In this document: positions 17,081 to 26,716 of the stretch, piece by piece
Numbering within the stretch: the first letter of the stretch is position 1
Layout: every line of letters starts with the position of its first letter
Assembly (NCBI RefSeq): GCF_026013365.1
Contig: NZ_JAPDOE010000004.1
Location: 124,001-188,000, forward strand
Direction: 5' to 3'
DNA from: Paenibacillus sp. LS1
GTDB lineage: Bacteria > Bacillota > Bacilli > Paenibacillales > Paenibacillaceae
Length of the DNA: 64,000 nucleotides
The notes under the pieces: generated by a model
Database searches by the model: none
What the model was told of the DNA's origin: nothing
What the model saw: only the letters and a program-made list of their open reading frames with translations
Program-made: the position numbers and the translations under genes

Positions 17081-17752
17081 CTACTCTTTGGTTTTGAAAA
17101 GGCTTGCCAGATTGCCAAAAGGTGATTCTTTCTCTTCATCTTCTGTGGAGCTGGAATAGACGACCTTGGATGCAATGCCCTCATCATCCGCTGCGCAGTT
17201 GTTTTCCAGTGTGAAGCGGTCAAATTGATGCATGAACACCTTGGCTGTGTTGATGGCATCATCCAAAGCCCGGTGCTGGGTACCGTCGAATTCGATGCCA
17301 CAGATTTCAAGAGCCTGCGCGAGTCCGAGTTGACGGAACTTGCCTTCTTTGCGAACAGTGCGGGACCATTGCTGCTGGAGATCGTTATGATTGGTGATCC
17401 AGGCCACATCGAGTTGGTGGGTACGACAATGAGAGATCAGTTTGCTGCGGTCGTCGGGTCCCCAGGAACACATGTAATAGGGTTCGCTTCCCATCCAGGC
17501 GATGAATTGATTCAATGCTGCCGGAAAAAGAGGGGCTGCATCAATATCTTTCTGCGTGATGCCTGTGAACTGAATCGTGTCAGTGGACAGAACGGACTTG
17601 TTGGAAGGACGAACATACGTATGGAATGTATCTGTAACGGTCAATCCATCCGCAGTTTCCGTAACTTTGACGGCGCCGATATCGATAATTTCAGAGGAAT
17701 AGCGAGTATTCCGGCTTACTGTGAATTCAAGATCATATATAATATATGGCAT
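17081..17752 (-). CDS. DEDDh 3'-5' exonuclease, KapD/ERI-1-like
   Basis: A 223-aa single-domain exonuclease. Exo I is DLEFT (Asp7, Glu9), Exo II lies around CSWGPDDRSKL and Exo III is HRALDDA, which places it in the DEDDh class. About 40 residues of acidic/polar C-terminal tail follow. AAAGGAGC is seven bases ahead of the ATG at 17752. The B. subtilis relative KapD is tied to sporulation control; the role here is inferred only from similarity of type. Confidence 0.75.
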   Translation of the reverse strand: MPYIIYDLEFTVSRNTRYSSEIIDIGAVKVTETADGLTVTDTFHTYVRPSNKSVLSTDTIQFTGITQKDIDAAPLFPAALNQFIAWMGSEPYYMCSWGPDDRSKLISHCRTHQLDVAWITNHNDLQQQWSRTVRKEGKFRQLGLAQALEICGIEFDGTQHRALDDAINTAKVFMHQFDRFTLENNCAADDEGIASKVVYSSSTEDEEKESPFGNLASLFKTKE

Positions 17753-17875
17753 AGGACAAGCTCCTTTATCGATTAATACCAAGGGTATATTTCTATTTCT
17801 CTATATTACAGGGAACGCGCTGTCATGTCAGCCATCGATACGGAATTCATTGTACTTTATGTTAACGCGGTATGG

Positions 17876-17904
17876 TTGACAAGTTCTTGTAAATGAACTA
17901 ATGT
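17876..17904 (+). promoter_or_regulatory. candidate promoter of the proS T-box transcript
   Basis: TTGACA (17876-17881), a 17-base spacer and TAATGT (17899-17904), placed just ahead of the T-box stem I. Confidence 0.5.
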
Positions 17905-17911
17905 GATCAAA

Positions 17912-18185
17912 AATGATAACAGCGTTATAACGAGGACATGATTTCGTTGGTCAGCTTCAACAGAGAGGGAACAGTGTGGTGCAAGGTTCCTGTTGCTGCT
18001 TCGTAATTCCTACCTCGCGAGCTGCGGAAGAGAATGCCCATCCAGGGTTGCAACCTCCGCCGGCAGGGCCCGTTATGCCCCGAAGGACTGCATGCTACAG
18101 ATCGCACAGGTTGCGAACGGAATAAGTTGCAGTTAAACAAGGGTGGTACCACGACACATTCGTCCCTTGACGGATGTGTCTTTTT
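17912..18185 (+). promoter_or_regulatory. T-box leader of proS
   Basis: The T-box core AAGGGTGGTACCACG (18138-18152) is followed by the terminator GACACATTCGTC/ACGGATGTGTC (18153-18180) and five T. Upstream is a long stem I region. CCT at 18009-18011 (context AATTCCTACC) is a plausible proline specifier. Uncharged tRNAPro would stabilise the antiterminator and allow proS transcription. Confidence 0.92.
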
Positions 18186-18237
18186 GCTGTTAATAACTCA
18201 AGATCATAAATATGAGGAAGAGTAGGAGTGTGTTCAG

Positions 18238-20022
18238 ATGCGTCAAAGTGAAATGCTTGTTCCAACATTACGTGAAGCGCCAGCGGAGGCAGATGCGGCG
18301 GGACATCGCTGGTTACTGCGTTCCGGCATGATTCGCCAACTGGCAGCAGGGATCTACAGTTACCTGCCCCTTGGACGTCGTATATTATTAAACGTTGAAC
18401 GGATCGTTCGTGAAGAGATGGATCGTGCCGGATGTCAGGAAGTCTTGCTTCCAATTATGCAGCCTGCCGAGCTATGGGAAGAATCCGGAAGGTACACACA
18501 ATATGGTCCTGAATTGATGCGTCTGAAGGATCGGCATGCACGAGAATTTACCCTTGGACCAACGCATGAGGAAGTCGTAACTGCGTTAGCGCGGGACGAG
18601 GTGAGCTCATACCGTAAACTGCCATTCACCTTGTACCAGATCGGAACCAAGTTCCGGGATGAGCGCCGTCCTCGATTTGGATTGCTGCGTGGACGTGAGT
18701 TCATCATGAAGGATGCGTATTCTTTTGCTTCGGACTGGGAAGAGCTTGATCGTACTTATCAGGCCATGAATACAGCGTATAGTCGTATTCTGGAGCGTTG
18801 TGGTCTGGACTACATCCGTGTTGAGGCAGACGCGGGAACGATTGGTGGTCAAGGAGAAACGCACGAGTTCATGGCTCTTGCTGATGTGGGTGAGGACACG
18901 ATTGTAACCTGCAAACATTGTGGATATGCTGCAAATCTGGAGAAAGCTGATTATCAGACTTCCGTAGATATTGGTAAAAAAGAAGGAAGATCGGAAGTTG
19001 AGGCTGTTTCTACGAATGCAGACTCTGCGTTTCAAACGGATGAGCGGGCAGGCGTGGAAAGTGTAGTACGAATTTCGACACCTGGTGTTCGTACGATTGC
19101 AGAGTTAAGTTCCTTTGTGGGCGAAAGTGCTGAACATATGATCAAAACGTTGCTTTATGTGGCGGATGGTGAGCTCGTTGCTGCCCTTGTACGTGGAGAC
19201 CATGAACTGAATGACATCGCATTGAAGCAGGTGTTGGGTGCAGAAGAACTGATTCTAGCAGACGATGCAGCCATTGCTGCACATCCGAGCCTGAAGGTAG
19301 GTTTTCTGGGTCCGATTGGACTAAATCTGCCGATGGTGGTGGACGCTGACGTTGCAGTGATGAAGAGCGCAATTACAGGAGCCAATGAAGTGGATGTGCA
19401 TGTTTCCGGCGTACGTCCAGGTATTGATTTTACATTGGAGCGAGTAGAGCGCATTCGTTTTGCTGCCGAAGGGGATGCTTGTCCAACGTGTGCATCGCCA
19501 CTTGTGTTTACCAAAGGCATCGAGGTTGGTCATATTTTCAAATTGGGGACGAAATACAGTGATGCCATGGGAGCGTCCTTCCTGGATCGCAATGGCCGCC
19601 AGTGTGCGCCAGTCATGGGATGTTACGGAATTGGTGTATCCCGCCTGATGGCTGCGATAGCTGAACAATATGCAGGAGATGAAGGCATAAGATGGCCTGC
19701 TGCTGTGGCGCCATATGATGTGCATCTGATAGCAGTGAGCTGGAAGGATGAGCAGCAACGTCAGCTCACCCTTGAACTGGAACAACAATTGGTCAATGGC
19801 GGTTACACTGTACTGGTCGATGACCGGGATGAACGTCCAGGTGTGAAATTCAAGGATGCCGAGCTGATCGGATTGCCTGTGCAGATCGTGATTGGCAGAG
19901 GTGCAGCTGAAGGACAGGTTGAATTGGGATCACATGCGCTTGCAGCATCAGGTGAATTGAAACGAATCGGGTTGACGGCACAGGAGGCTGTGCTTTATGT
20001 GAAGGAACAAGTACGTTCGTAA
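18238..20022 (+). CDS. proS: prolyl-tRNA synthetase
   Basis: A 594-aa class II synthetase of bacterial type. Motif 2 is visible as RDERRPRFGLLRGREF (about 140-155) and motif 3 as GCYGIGVSRLMAA (near 465). The YbaK-like INS editing domain is inserted between them (roughly 240-400). The C-terminal anticodon-binding domain follows (APYDVHLIAV onwards). AGGAGTGTGTTCAG precedes the ATG. Slightly longer than the usual 565-575 aa. Controlled by the T-box directly upstream. Confidence 0.97.
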   Translation: MRQSEMLVPTLREAPAEADAAGHRWLLRSGMIRQLAAGIYSYLPLGRRILLNVERIVREEMDRAGCQEVLLPIMQPAELWEESGRYTQYGPELMRLKDRHAREFTLGPTHEEVVTALARDEVSSYRKLPFTLYQIGTKFRDERRPRFGLLRGREFIMKDAYSFASDWEELDRTYQAMNTAYSRILERCGLDYIRVEADAGTIGGQGETHEFMALADVGEDTIVTCKHCGYAANLEKADYQTSVDIGKKEGRSEVEAVSTNADSAFQTDERAGVESVVRISTPGVRTIAELSSFVGESAEHMIKTLLYVADGELVAALVRGDHELNDIALKQVLGAEELILADDAAIAAHPSLKVGFLGPIGLNLPMVVDADVAVMKSAITGANEVDVHVSGVRPGIDFTLERVERIRFAAEGDACPTCASPLVFTKGIEVGHIFKLGTKYSDAMGASFLDRNGRQCAPVMGCYGIGVSRLMAAIAEQYAGDEGIRWPAAVAPYDVHLIAVSWKDEQQRQLTLELEQQLVNGGYTVLVDDRDERPGVKFKDAELIGLPVQIVIGRGAAEGQVELGSHALAASGELKRIGLTAQEAVLYVKEQVRS

Positions 20023-20510
20023 ATTCTAGAAAATAGTTGATGTGTACCTCCAGATTTTCAGATATGTGTACAGATATTGTGTATGTTCATATAATAGGTC
20101 TGGATATTATGACGAATCTGTTTATGCATACCAGAAGCTGAATGAATGCGTGAAATTGAGGGCTACAGACATATGAAAGTTCAGAATCCTGGAAGAGTAT
20201 CGGACGAAATAACTATACCCGGATGACACGAATTTGGCCTATCGAACATTTTATAATTAAGAGATCACGGAACCCTGAATTTCATGGAGATTGATGTGCA
20301 AATATGCAACGAATGAATGAACAGAAGTGCACCAATGAATACAACATAACCGCATGATCTCAGCTTTTGTGGTAATATCTTCTATAGTTCAGTGTCGATG
20401 ATAAAGGAAGCGGAAGGGCGATAAAAGCTCCTCTTGGATATATTTTTCAGCCATTACAATGGACTTAATTAGAAGGTAGAATGCAATCGATGAAGATCAA
20501 GTGTAATAAG
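20023..20510. other. gene-free AT-rich stretch
   Basis: About 490 bases between the convergent proS and 5'-nucleotidase genes. I see no ORF with a ribosome site, no strong hairpin and no copy of the local repeat families. Confidence 0.4.
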
Positions 20511-20567
20511 AAAGGGTGTCTCCTAAACCAGTAATCTGGCCTAGAAGACACCCTTTTGTTATAACAA
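20511..20567. terminator. bidirectional terminator
   Basis: AAAGGGTGTCT (20511-20521) pairs with AGACACCCTTT (20556-20566), with CCAG/CTGG inside. A-run and T-run flank it, so it serves the minus-strand nucleotidase gene and transcripts from proS. Confidence 0.8.
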
Positions 20568-20628
20568 AATAGTTCCGTTATATTGTTGCACTATACAAGC
20601 AGTCATGCGTATATGCACTTTGCTGAAC

Positions 20629-22428
20629 TTAAGAAGCTGCAGGCAATTTCAATTGTTGACCTGGATAAATCCAGTGTGGATTTTTGATATTGTTCAGCTT
20701 TTGCAATGCTTGCCAAGTTGTGCCGTATTGTTTGGAGATGGAATACAAGGAATCTCCGGATTTCACCACATGCAGTTTGGCTGGAACTGGTTTGCTTGGT
20801 GTTGGTTTAACCGGTTTTTCCGGTTTTGGTGTTTCTGGTTTTGGCGTAGTTGGAGCTGGTGTTTCGGTTGCCGGAGTTTCTGGCTCTACTGCAGGTTTCT
20901 TCGCTTCACTGATCCGACCATCTGTTTTGATGTCTACAGCGCCAAGCTTCTGCATGTAGTTGATCAATGCTTCGTCCAGCGCGCCATACATACCTGTAGT
21001 TGGGTATTTGGCGAACATGGTGTATTCGTCACCACCAACAGCTGTGAAATCATTCGTTGCTAGTGTGTACGTTGCTTCCGGATCAAGGGCTTTATCGCCA
21101 ACGGTTACGGAATGTACACGGCTGCCTTTTTCTGCGGAAGCGTCAATTTTGAACTTGATTCCGGATACTTGCGGGAATCCACCGCTTGGTTCCGGGTAAG
21201 AACCTACACCGTTCTCAAGGGCTGCCAATACATCGGAGCCTTTTACTTCAAGCGTTACCACTTGATTACCAAAAGGAAGCACTGTGATGATAGCACCTTT
21301 GGTTACGATGCCTTTTTCGATGGAAGCACGGATACCACCACCGTTAGTCAGTGCGATATCAGCGTTGCTGACATCACGGATGGCATCTGCAAGCAGGTCA
21401 CCCAAATTGGTTTCTCCTGCACGTACCTGTTCACGCTTACCATCCAGCAGAATAGCTGTATTGGCTACTTCTTCTTTCAAAATTGGCTCTTGTTCTTTTT
21501 GAATGGAGTTCACGAGAGTCGCGACTTTCTCATTCGGTTTGATGTCTTTTGCTTCAGTTTCATCAATCAATGTTGCTTGTTTCTTCGTTACTTTACCACC
21601 GTCTACCCACAGATCAATGACACCTACGTAGTTAGTGTATTCTCCTGCACTTGCGATCAATGTTCCGTTATCGGATACAAGGCCATCTTGCAGTACTGTG
21701 TGACTGTGACCATCGATGAATACGTCGATGCCAGGAACTTCTTTAACAACTTTGAAACTAGTATCGGTGCTGGACGCATCTTGTCCAAGGTGTCCCAATA
21801 CAACAACAACATCTACTTTGCTGCGGATTTCGTTTACCAGAACTTTAGCTTCCGCAGATGGATCTGTAATATCCAAACCTTCTACGTTTTTCGGATTTGT
21901 TTTGTACAACGTTTCTGGTGTAGTCAAGGCGATGATACCAATCTTCACGCCATCAACTTCTTTAATGAGATAAGGATCGAAGAGACGTGTTCCGTCTTTT
22001 TTCTTCACGTTGGCACTCAGCATGGGGAAGTTCATCATGTCTGCCAGTTCGATCAGGCGATCCGAACCATAGTTGAATTCGTGGTTACCCGGTACGATCG
22101 CTTGGTATCCCATTTCATTCATGACTTTCACGATGCTCTCACCATTCACGAGAGTGGCAAATGTTGTACCATGCACAGCATCTCCAGCATCGAGCAAGAG
22201 CGTGTTCGGGTTTTCGCTACGATATTTATCAGCGATTCCAGCTACTTTAGCAAAACCCATAGCAGGTGAAGATTCAACTGCACGGGCATGCGTATCATTC
22301 GTATGTAGAATGGTAATGTGTTTGCCTGTGCCCGGAGTGGTGTCCGTTGCAGCCGCGGCAATACCTACACTGCCAAACAGCAAACAGACCGTTAGCAGAA
22401 GTGAAACGTAATTCTTCCAGATTTTCAT
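20629..22428 (-). CDS. secreted 5'-nucleotidase / metallophosphoesterase with C-terminal LysM
   Basis: 599 aa. Signal peptide to about residue 27 (cut near AAA). The metallophosphoesterase domain starts ITILHTNDTHA (metal ligands Asp45, His47), with GNHEFNYG and GHSHT as further metal motifs. The 5-nucleotidase C-terminal substrate domain has TNGGGIRASI. A Pro/Thr/Lys-rich spacer follows, then one LysM (HVVKSGDSLYSISKQYG...IYPGQQLKLP) that would bind peptidoglycan. Expected to scavenge nucleotides at the wall. GGGAGG precedes the ATG at 22428; an 18-residue upstream extension is unlikely. Confidence 0.9.
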   Translation of the reverse strand: MKIWKNYVSLLLTVCLLFGSVGIAAAATDTTPGTGKHITILHTNDTHARAVESSPAMGFAKVAGIADKYRSENPNTLLLDAGDAVHGTTFATLVNGESIVKVMNEMGYQAIVPGNHEFNYGSDRLIELADMMNFPMLSANVKKKDGTRLFDPYLIKEVDGVKIGIIALTTPETLYKTNPKNVEGLDITDPSAEAKVLVNEIRSKVDVVVVLGHLGQDASSTDTSFKVVKEVPGIDVFIDGHSHTVLQDGLVSDNGTLIASAGEYTNYVGVIDLWVDGGKVTKKQATLIDETEAKDIKPNEKVATLVNSIQKEQEPILKEEVANTAILLDGKREQVRAGETNLGDLLADAIRDVSNADIALTNGGGIRASIEKGIVTKGAIITVLPFGNQVVTLEVKGSDVLAALENGVGSYPEPSGGFPQVSGIKFKIDASAEKGSRVHSVTVGDKALDPEATYTLATNDFTAVGGDEYTMFAKYPTTGMYGALDEALINYMQKLGAVDIKTDGRISEAKKPAVEPETPATETPAPTTPKPETPKPEKPVKPTPSKPVPAKLHVVKSGDSLYSISKQYGTTWQALQKLNNIKNPHWIYPGQQLKLPAAS

Positions 22429-22609
22429 ATGAATCCGAAACCTCCCAAAATAATAATCTACTTGAGCGTTTACACAGCTCAAATAGTATTTTAACAGACT
22501 ATTATGTGGAAATCTCGCGATTTACGTAAAAATAAGTAACCTGAAAGTGACATGTGATTCTGCTAATGAAAAATAGAGAAAAAATAATCCTGATAAAGAA
22601 CATATGTTC

Positions 22610-23026
22610 TTAAATGGTGTAAAAAAAATGCTGCGCTTCACGCGGCAGTCCGGTACGTAAACAGAATTTTTCGAGAGATTCATCCGGTTCAGGCATCACT
22701 CCGGACGTTAACAACTGAATGGCAAAACGATTGGCCTGTCTTTCCAGTTTGCCTGGTGCAAAATAGGAATGCTCCTCCAGAAAGAAACGATTGATCCCTT
22801 TATGAAGCCGGTCATGGCCAAGCTCATGGGCGCACACGAACCGCTGCCATTCCGGCGGCAAATCATTGTGTATGACGATAAACCTGCGCCGGAGCTTGCG
22901 AAAGTACAGTCCTTTGGTGGATTTCCCCAAATTGGTGAAACGAATCTGTATTCCAACCGCGCGGGCAATGCTGAACGGGCAGTTGGTCCGGTGTTTTCGA
23001 ATCAGCTTTGTTACGATGTCATCCAT
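22610..23026 (-). CDS. ImmA/IrrE-family metallopeptidase (XkdA-like)
   Basis: A 138-aa zinc peptidase with CAHELGHDRLH (HELGH at 67-71) and a downstream ERQANRFAIQLL motif that supplies the third ligand. Such proteases cleave the partner XRE repressor in ICEBs1 (ImmA/ImmR), and PBSX carries the related xkdA next to xre. Here it lies 42 bases downstream of an XRE gene on the same strand. AGGTGAG is upstream of the ATG. Likely releases repression of the tail locus (inference). Confidence 0.85.
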   Translation of the reverse strand: MDDIVTKLIRKHRTNCPFSIARAVGIQIRFTNLGKSTKGLYFRKLRRRFIVIHNDLPPEWQRFVCAHELGHDRLHKGINRFFLEEHSYFAPGKLERQANRFAIQLLTSGVMPEPDESLEKFCLRTGLPREAQHFFYTI

Positions 23027-23068
23027 ATGATCTCACCTGCTGCCTCATTAAATTCAGTTCGTCATGCT

Positions 23069-23509
23069 TCATGGGCGATTGTCCGATTCGTCTGTCTTTT
23101 TGCGTTTATTCATCTGTTTGGCTTCCCAGAACAGACCTGTCAGCACATCCTTGATGCGTTTCTTGTCCTCTTCATCGAGTGGAATGCCGTCAAACATCAG
23201 ATCATCATCGTCTTCCAGCATCTTTTTAAAATCACGACGGTCTTTGTATGTAGCCCATTCCGGTACGTCCTGAAGTTCAGTGGAACTCCCTGGTTCAATA
23301 TAGCCGGCCTGTTTCATCATCTCTGTATAGGGAACCGAGAGTGCATCTGCAATCTTGCGAATGGTTGCCGGTTTGGGCACACCCCGTACCCCGTTCTCAA
23401 TGCGTGAAATCTGTGAGTTGCTTATTCCGGCTGCTTCGGCGAGCTGATTGATGCTGTATCCATGTTGCTCGCGCAGTTGTTTCATATAAGGACCAAAAGC
23501 GTGCTCCAC
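23069..23509 (-). CDS. XRE-family repressor
   Basis: A 146-aa protein. Residues 5-62 are a Cro/CI helix-turn-helix (YSINQLAEAAGISNSQISRIENG), followed by an acidic linker and a charged tail. The GTG at 23509 is the best start (AAGGAG about 12 bases upstream); an internal ATG at codon 9 would remove part of helix 1. With the ImmA peptidase downstream it forms a phage/ICE-type repressor-protease pair. Confidence 0.85.
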   Translation of the reverse strand: MEHAFGPYMKQLREQHGYSINQLAEAAGISNSQISRIENGVRGVPKPATIRKIADALSVPYTEMMKQAGYIEPGSSTELQDVPEWATYKDRRDFKKMLEDDDDLMFDGIPLDEEDKKRIKDVLTGLFWEAKQMNKRKKTDESDNRP

Positions 23510-23604
23510 AATTTATGCCAACTCCTTCGATTCGTACAAGTGCTTGAATTATAAAGAAGACAGTTGGATGGGGGAGGTAGATGTGCGTTCTATGCCCGTT
23601 TCGG

Positions 23605-23725
23605 ATTCGGATCGTTCTTTTGATCGCTGTTATCCCCAGATTTCCTATTTCCCTCTCTAAAGGGAGAAATCCGGGGATAAAGGCGAACGCTTCGCTTCTT
23701 CAGAATCGATTCCGTCTCCTTCACT
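23605..23725 (-). repeat. dispersed foldable repeat, copy B (reverse orientation)
   Basis: Read on the minus strand it gives GAGACGGAATCGATTCTGAA, GAAGCGAAGCG, the long hairpin TTATCCCCGGATTTC/AAATCTGGGGATAA and GATAACAGCGATC. It is closest to copy G (59347-59480); both lack the AGCTTTC hairpin. It occupies the gap upstream of the XRE gene. Confidence 0.65.
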
Positions 23726-23979
23726 GCGTATGCGCGTGATACACACCTAAGTCTCTTCCCAAAAAATCTCGGTGGCTTCTTTATAAAAATCAAATGACTT
23801 ATACGGAAGTTCATTAATTAAACAGTACTATAACGTATATATACCATTAGGTAAAGAGATATGAAACAATTATGCCAAAAGGCATAGGAAATGAGAGCGA
23901 AGGTTTTATTTTATCGTTAAAACGAACCAAAATGGAGGTTTACTCCGATCTCCAGAAAGTGGTATCCTCAAATAGAAAT

Positions 23980-23998
23980 ACGAACAATATACGAACAA
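23980..23998. promoter_or_regulatory. direct repeats, possible operator
   Basis: Two ACGAACAA copies (23980-23987 and 23991-23998) are spaced one DNA turn apart in the long gap between the divergent XRE and ArpU-like genes. They could be a regulator binding site. The rest of 23730-24195 shows no gene. Confidence 0.3.
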
Positions 23999-24197
23999 AA
24001 TGTAACAATGACACAGGTTAGAGTTTGGGGAATTAACCTATGAACAATGGAATTCCCCGGATTATAGCGGTTTGGAGTGATTCCAAAAGGCAACAGGGGA
24101 AATATGAAGAAATGTCGTTACTTTTTTAGAAAACTGGACAACTCTATGATTAAGAGTATTTTGCTATCGTGCAAAGAACGATGGCAAAACAATATGA

Positions 24198-24405
24198 TGT
24201 GAACGATATAGTTACACGAAAACGTAGAGGACAGAAATAACCTGAAGAAGCGGAGCTAAAAGCTTTCTGAAAGAAAGCTGCATCGGAAGCATATGCTTCG
24301 CCTTTATCCCCAGATTTTCACACTTGTAAAAGTGAATCAAATAAATCGGGGGATAACAGTAATCGGAAGGCTGCTCTGTCATCGGAGTGATCATGCGAAA
24401 CTATT
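24198..24405 (+). repeat. dispersed foldable repeat, copy C
   Basis: Has AGAGGACAG .. CTCTGTCATCGG ends, AGCTTTC/GAAAGCT, and the long hairpin TTATCCCCAGATTT/AAATCGGGGGATAA. Lies immediately upstream of the ArpU-like gene, so its 3' end could sit in that gene's leader. Confidence 0.7.
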
Positions 24406-24447
24406 AGAAATTTATCCTATAAAGAATACTAAAGGAGGAGAATGAAT

Positions 24448-24930
24448 ATGGAATTGATGCTGCCCGAATTGGACCGACGTAAAACGCAAACAGCTGTTGA
24501 GGCTGCGCTGGAAAAATACCGCATTTATAAGACCATTGCATTTGAAGAACGAGAGGTCATGGTGACGGCAAGTTATGCCGAGCGTTTCCACGGTGCAACC
24601 AATGTGACGGGGGATTCCACGGCCAGAACGGCGATCTTCAATGTGGACGTGCAGCGCGCGCGTCAGGCATACTGCGATACGATTGATTTTGTGGTGTCCC
24701 GGCTGAGTGAGAAGGAACGTGTACTCGTCTGTGAACGATATCTGAAAGACGATGATGTGTTTGACTATAAAGTGTATAACCATGTGTTTGATCCGCCTGT
24801 CAGCAAGGATACGTATACGAAGATTCGTACACGTGCTTTCTACAAAATGGCGTTGGCTCTGTCGGACCGCGGTCTGATTAATATGGAGCCTTTGTCCGTG
24901 TCCCGTAAAGAACGGCAGAAGCTGGGCTAA
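24448..24930 (+). CDS. ArpU/Xpf-like phage late-gene activator
   Basis: 160 aa. The N-terminal third is helical. The centre has LSEKERVLVCERYLKDDDVFDYKVYNHVFDPPVSKDTYTKIRTRAFYKMA, which looks like a sigma region-4 helix-turn-helix as in ArpU-family regulators of phage packaging/lysis genes. AAAGGAGG lies nine bases before the ATG at 24448. By analogy with PBSX (xre, xkdA and xpf control late genes) it is the best candidate to switch on the tail modules; this link is inferred. Confidence 0.65.
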   Translation: MELMLPELDRRKTQTAVEAALEKYRIYKTIAFEEREVMVTASYAERFHGATNVTGDSTARTAIFNVDVQRARQAYCDTIDFVVSRLSEKERVLVCERYLKDDDVFDYKVYNHVFDPPVSKDTYTKIRTRAFYKMALALSDRGLINMEPLSVSRKERQKLG

Positions 24931-25030
24931 GCGAACCGAGTAAGAAGTTGATCCTTTAATATCCAAGGTGGATTGGTTACAATAGTTGAACAAACCACAG
25001 TTGGCATCAGTCAAAGGAGAGAAGTCTGCC

Positions 25031-26698
25031 ATGTCGGAAGAGCTCGGAATGCAGGAAATGGTCACGCTGAAGACAATCGCGGAAACGCTCAATACGTCCA
25101 ATGATCTGAGCTTAATGCTGGATACGGTGGTGAGCAAATTGCTGGAGTTGACCGGATTAACTGCCGGCTGGGTGTTCCTCATTAATGAACGCGGAGACTA
25201 TACCTGTGTTTCAGATTACAATCTGCCCCCGGCATTACTGCGTGAAGATAAAGAACCCATGCGAACGGGTACCTGCTGGTGTGTGAACCGCTTCAAGGAT
25301 GGTCGATTGAATCATGCGGTCAACATCATTAACTGCAAGCGGCTGGAAAATGCCGTGGAATTCAAATGGGGAGAAACCCATAATATTACCCATCATGCGA
25401 CCGTTCCGTTAAGATCAGGTGATAAGATGCTGGGCCTGCTCAACGTGGCTGCGCCAGCTAAGGAGCATTTCATCGACAGTGAACTGGCACTGTTACAGGG
25501 CGTGGCGTACCAGATTGGTAGCGCGATGGAGCGGATGAGATTATATCGTGCGGAGCAGCGACGAGCTGATCTGTATGCCAAGCTGGGGGAGTTCAGTACG
25601 GATTTGGGTCTCGCAGTGAACGAATGTAGCAGTTCTGACGCATTGTCTGTAAAAGTTGTGAAGCTGCTTGGGCAGCATTATGACTGGCCTTTGATCGCAA
25701 TGATTCAACAGAAAAACGATGTATATACGGTACAGGCAGCCTATACAGGTGGCATCGTTCAAACGTTATCAAGTGCGTCATTATCTTTGGAAGCAGCAAA
25801 CCACATGAACCGTGTGATCAATAGTCACAGAGCTGTGTCCCTGTCTGCGATAGAAATGAATGAGATTTTCACGAGGGGCGAGCCTGACAAAACGATGGAT
25901 TCCCTTGTCTCGGGGATTGCTGCTCCCCTTCCCTACCATACACCAGGTGAAACGAGAATTCTAATGATTGGACTTGGAACATCGGGTCCCACACGGGCGG
26001 ACTTTGAAGTGCTGGAGGCATTGGCCGAGCATATTACGGCCTCATGGGAGAGTCTGAAGCTGGCCGAGAATCGCCGTGAACTGGCACGGCTGGAAGAGAG
26101 AAACCGGTTGGCTCGAGATCTGCATGATTCGGTCAATCAGATTCTGTTCTCCCTATCGTTAACGGCTAAAGGTGTGGAAAGTATGTTATCCGGCTCCGAA
26201 CAGTTGCACCCGGCAGTGGAAGCGATGAAGGATATTCGGTCTTTGTCTCAGGAGGCGCTTAAGGAAATGCGTGCATTAATTATGCAGCTTCGCCCCGCGG
26301 GACTGGAAGCAGGACTGCTTCATGCGCTACAGGAATATGGCACCAGCCAGGGTCTACAAGTGGTGGTGGATCGGACGGGAATGCGGTCTCTATCACGTAA
26401 TATAGAAGAAGCATTGTGGCGAATCGGGCAGGAAGCACTGAATAATGTACGGAAACACGCTGGTGTTCGTTCTGCTGAGGCCACCCTCAAGCTAAGTGAT
26501 CATGAAGCGATGCTCACCGTCACAGACAAGGGAAAAGGCGGAGCGAACAAGCCAAAATCGTCGTCTGGAAGTTCACTTGGTCTGTCCATTATGAAGGAAC
26601 GGGCTGAATCACTTGGGGGCAGGTTAGAAATAGTTAGTTCTTCCCGTAAGGGAACGACAGTAACGGCAGTCATTCCACTTCCGTTCGAAGCTGTATAA
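25031..26698 (+). CDS. soluble GAF-domain histidine kinase, NarL-partner type
   Basis: A 555-aa cytosolic sensor (no membrane segment). It has two GAF-like regions (about 15-180 and 190-345); the first contains the Cys-rich TGTCWCVNRFKDG, which might bind a metal or redox cofactor. HisKA_3 follows with His365 in ARDLHDSVNQ, then a HATPase domain with QEALNNVRKHA and GKGLG-like GLSIMKERAESLGG. AAAGGAG precedes the ATG at 25031. Its response regulator is encoded 18 bases downstream. Confidence 0.9.
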   Translation: MSEELGMQEMVTLKTIAETLNTSNDLSLMLDTVVSKLLELTGLTAGWVFLINERGDYTCVSDYNLPPALLREDKEPMRTGTCWCVNRFKDGRLNHAVNIINCKRLENAVEFKWGETHNITHHATVPLRSGDKMLGLLNVAAPAKEHFIDSELALLQGVAYQIGSAMERMRLYRAEQRRADLYAKLGEFSTDLGLAVNECSSSDALSVKVVKLLGQHYDWPLIAMIQQKNDVYTVQAAYTGGIVQTLSSASLSLEAANHMNRVINSHRAVSLSAIEMNEIFTRGEPDKTMDSLVSGIAAPLPYHTPGETRILMIGLGTSGPTRADFEVLEALAEHITASWESLKLAENRRELARLEERNRLARDLHDSVNQILFSLSLTAKGVESMLSGSEQLHPAVEAMKDIRSLSQEALKEMRALIMQLRPAGLEAGLLHALQEYGTSQGLQVVVDRTGMRSLSRNIEEALWRIGQEALNNVRKHAGVRSAEATLKLSDHEAMLTVTDKGKGGANKPKSSSGSSLGLSIMKERAESLGGRLEIVSSSRKGTTVTAVIPLPFEAV

Positions 26699-26716
26699 AG
26701 TCAGGGGGAAGAAGAG

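Noticed and set aside
21112..22269. 385-codon plus-strand ORF over the 5'-nucleotidase
   Set aside because: Antisense shadow; the nucleotidase has all catalytic motifs and a signal peptide.
23590..24394. Small minus-strand ORFs in the region of repeats B and C
   Set aside because: They are translations of the foldable repeats and not conserved between copies.
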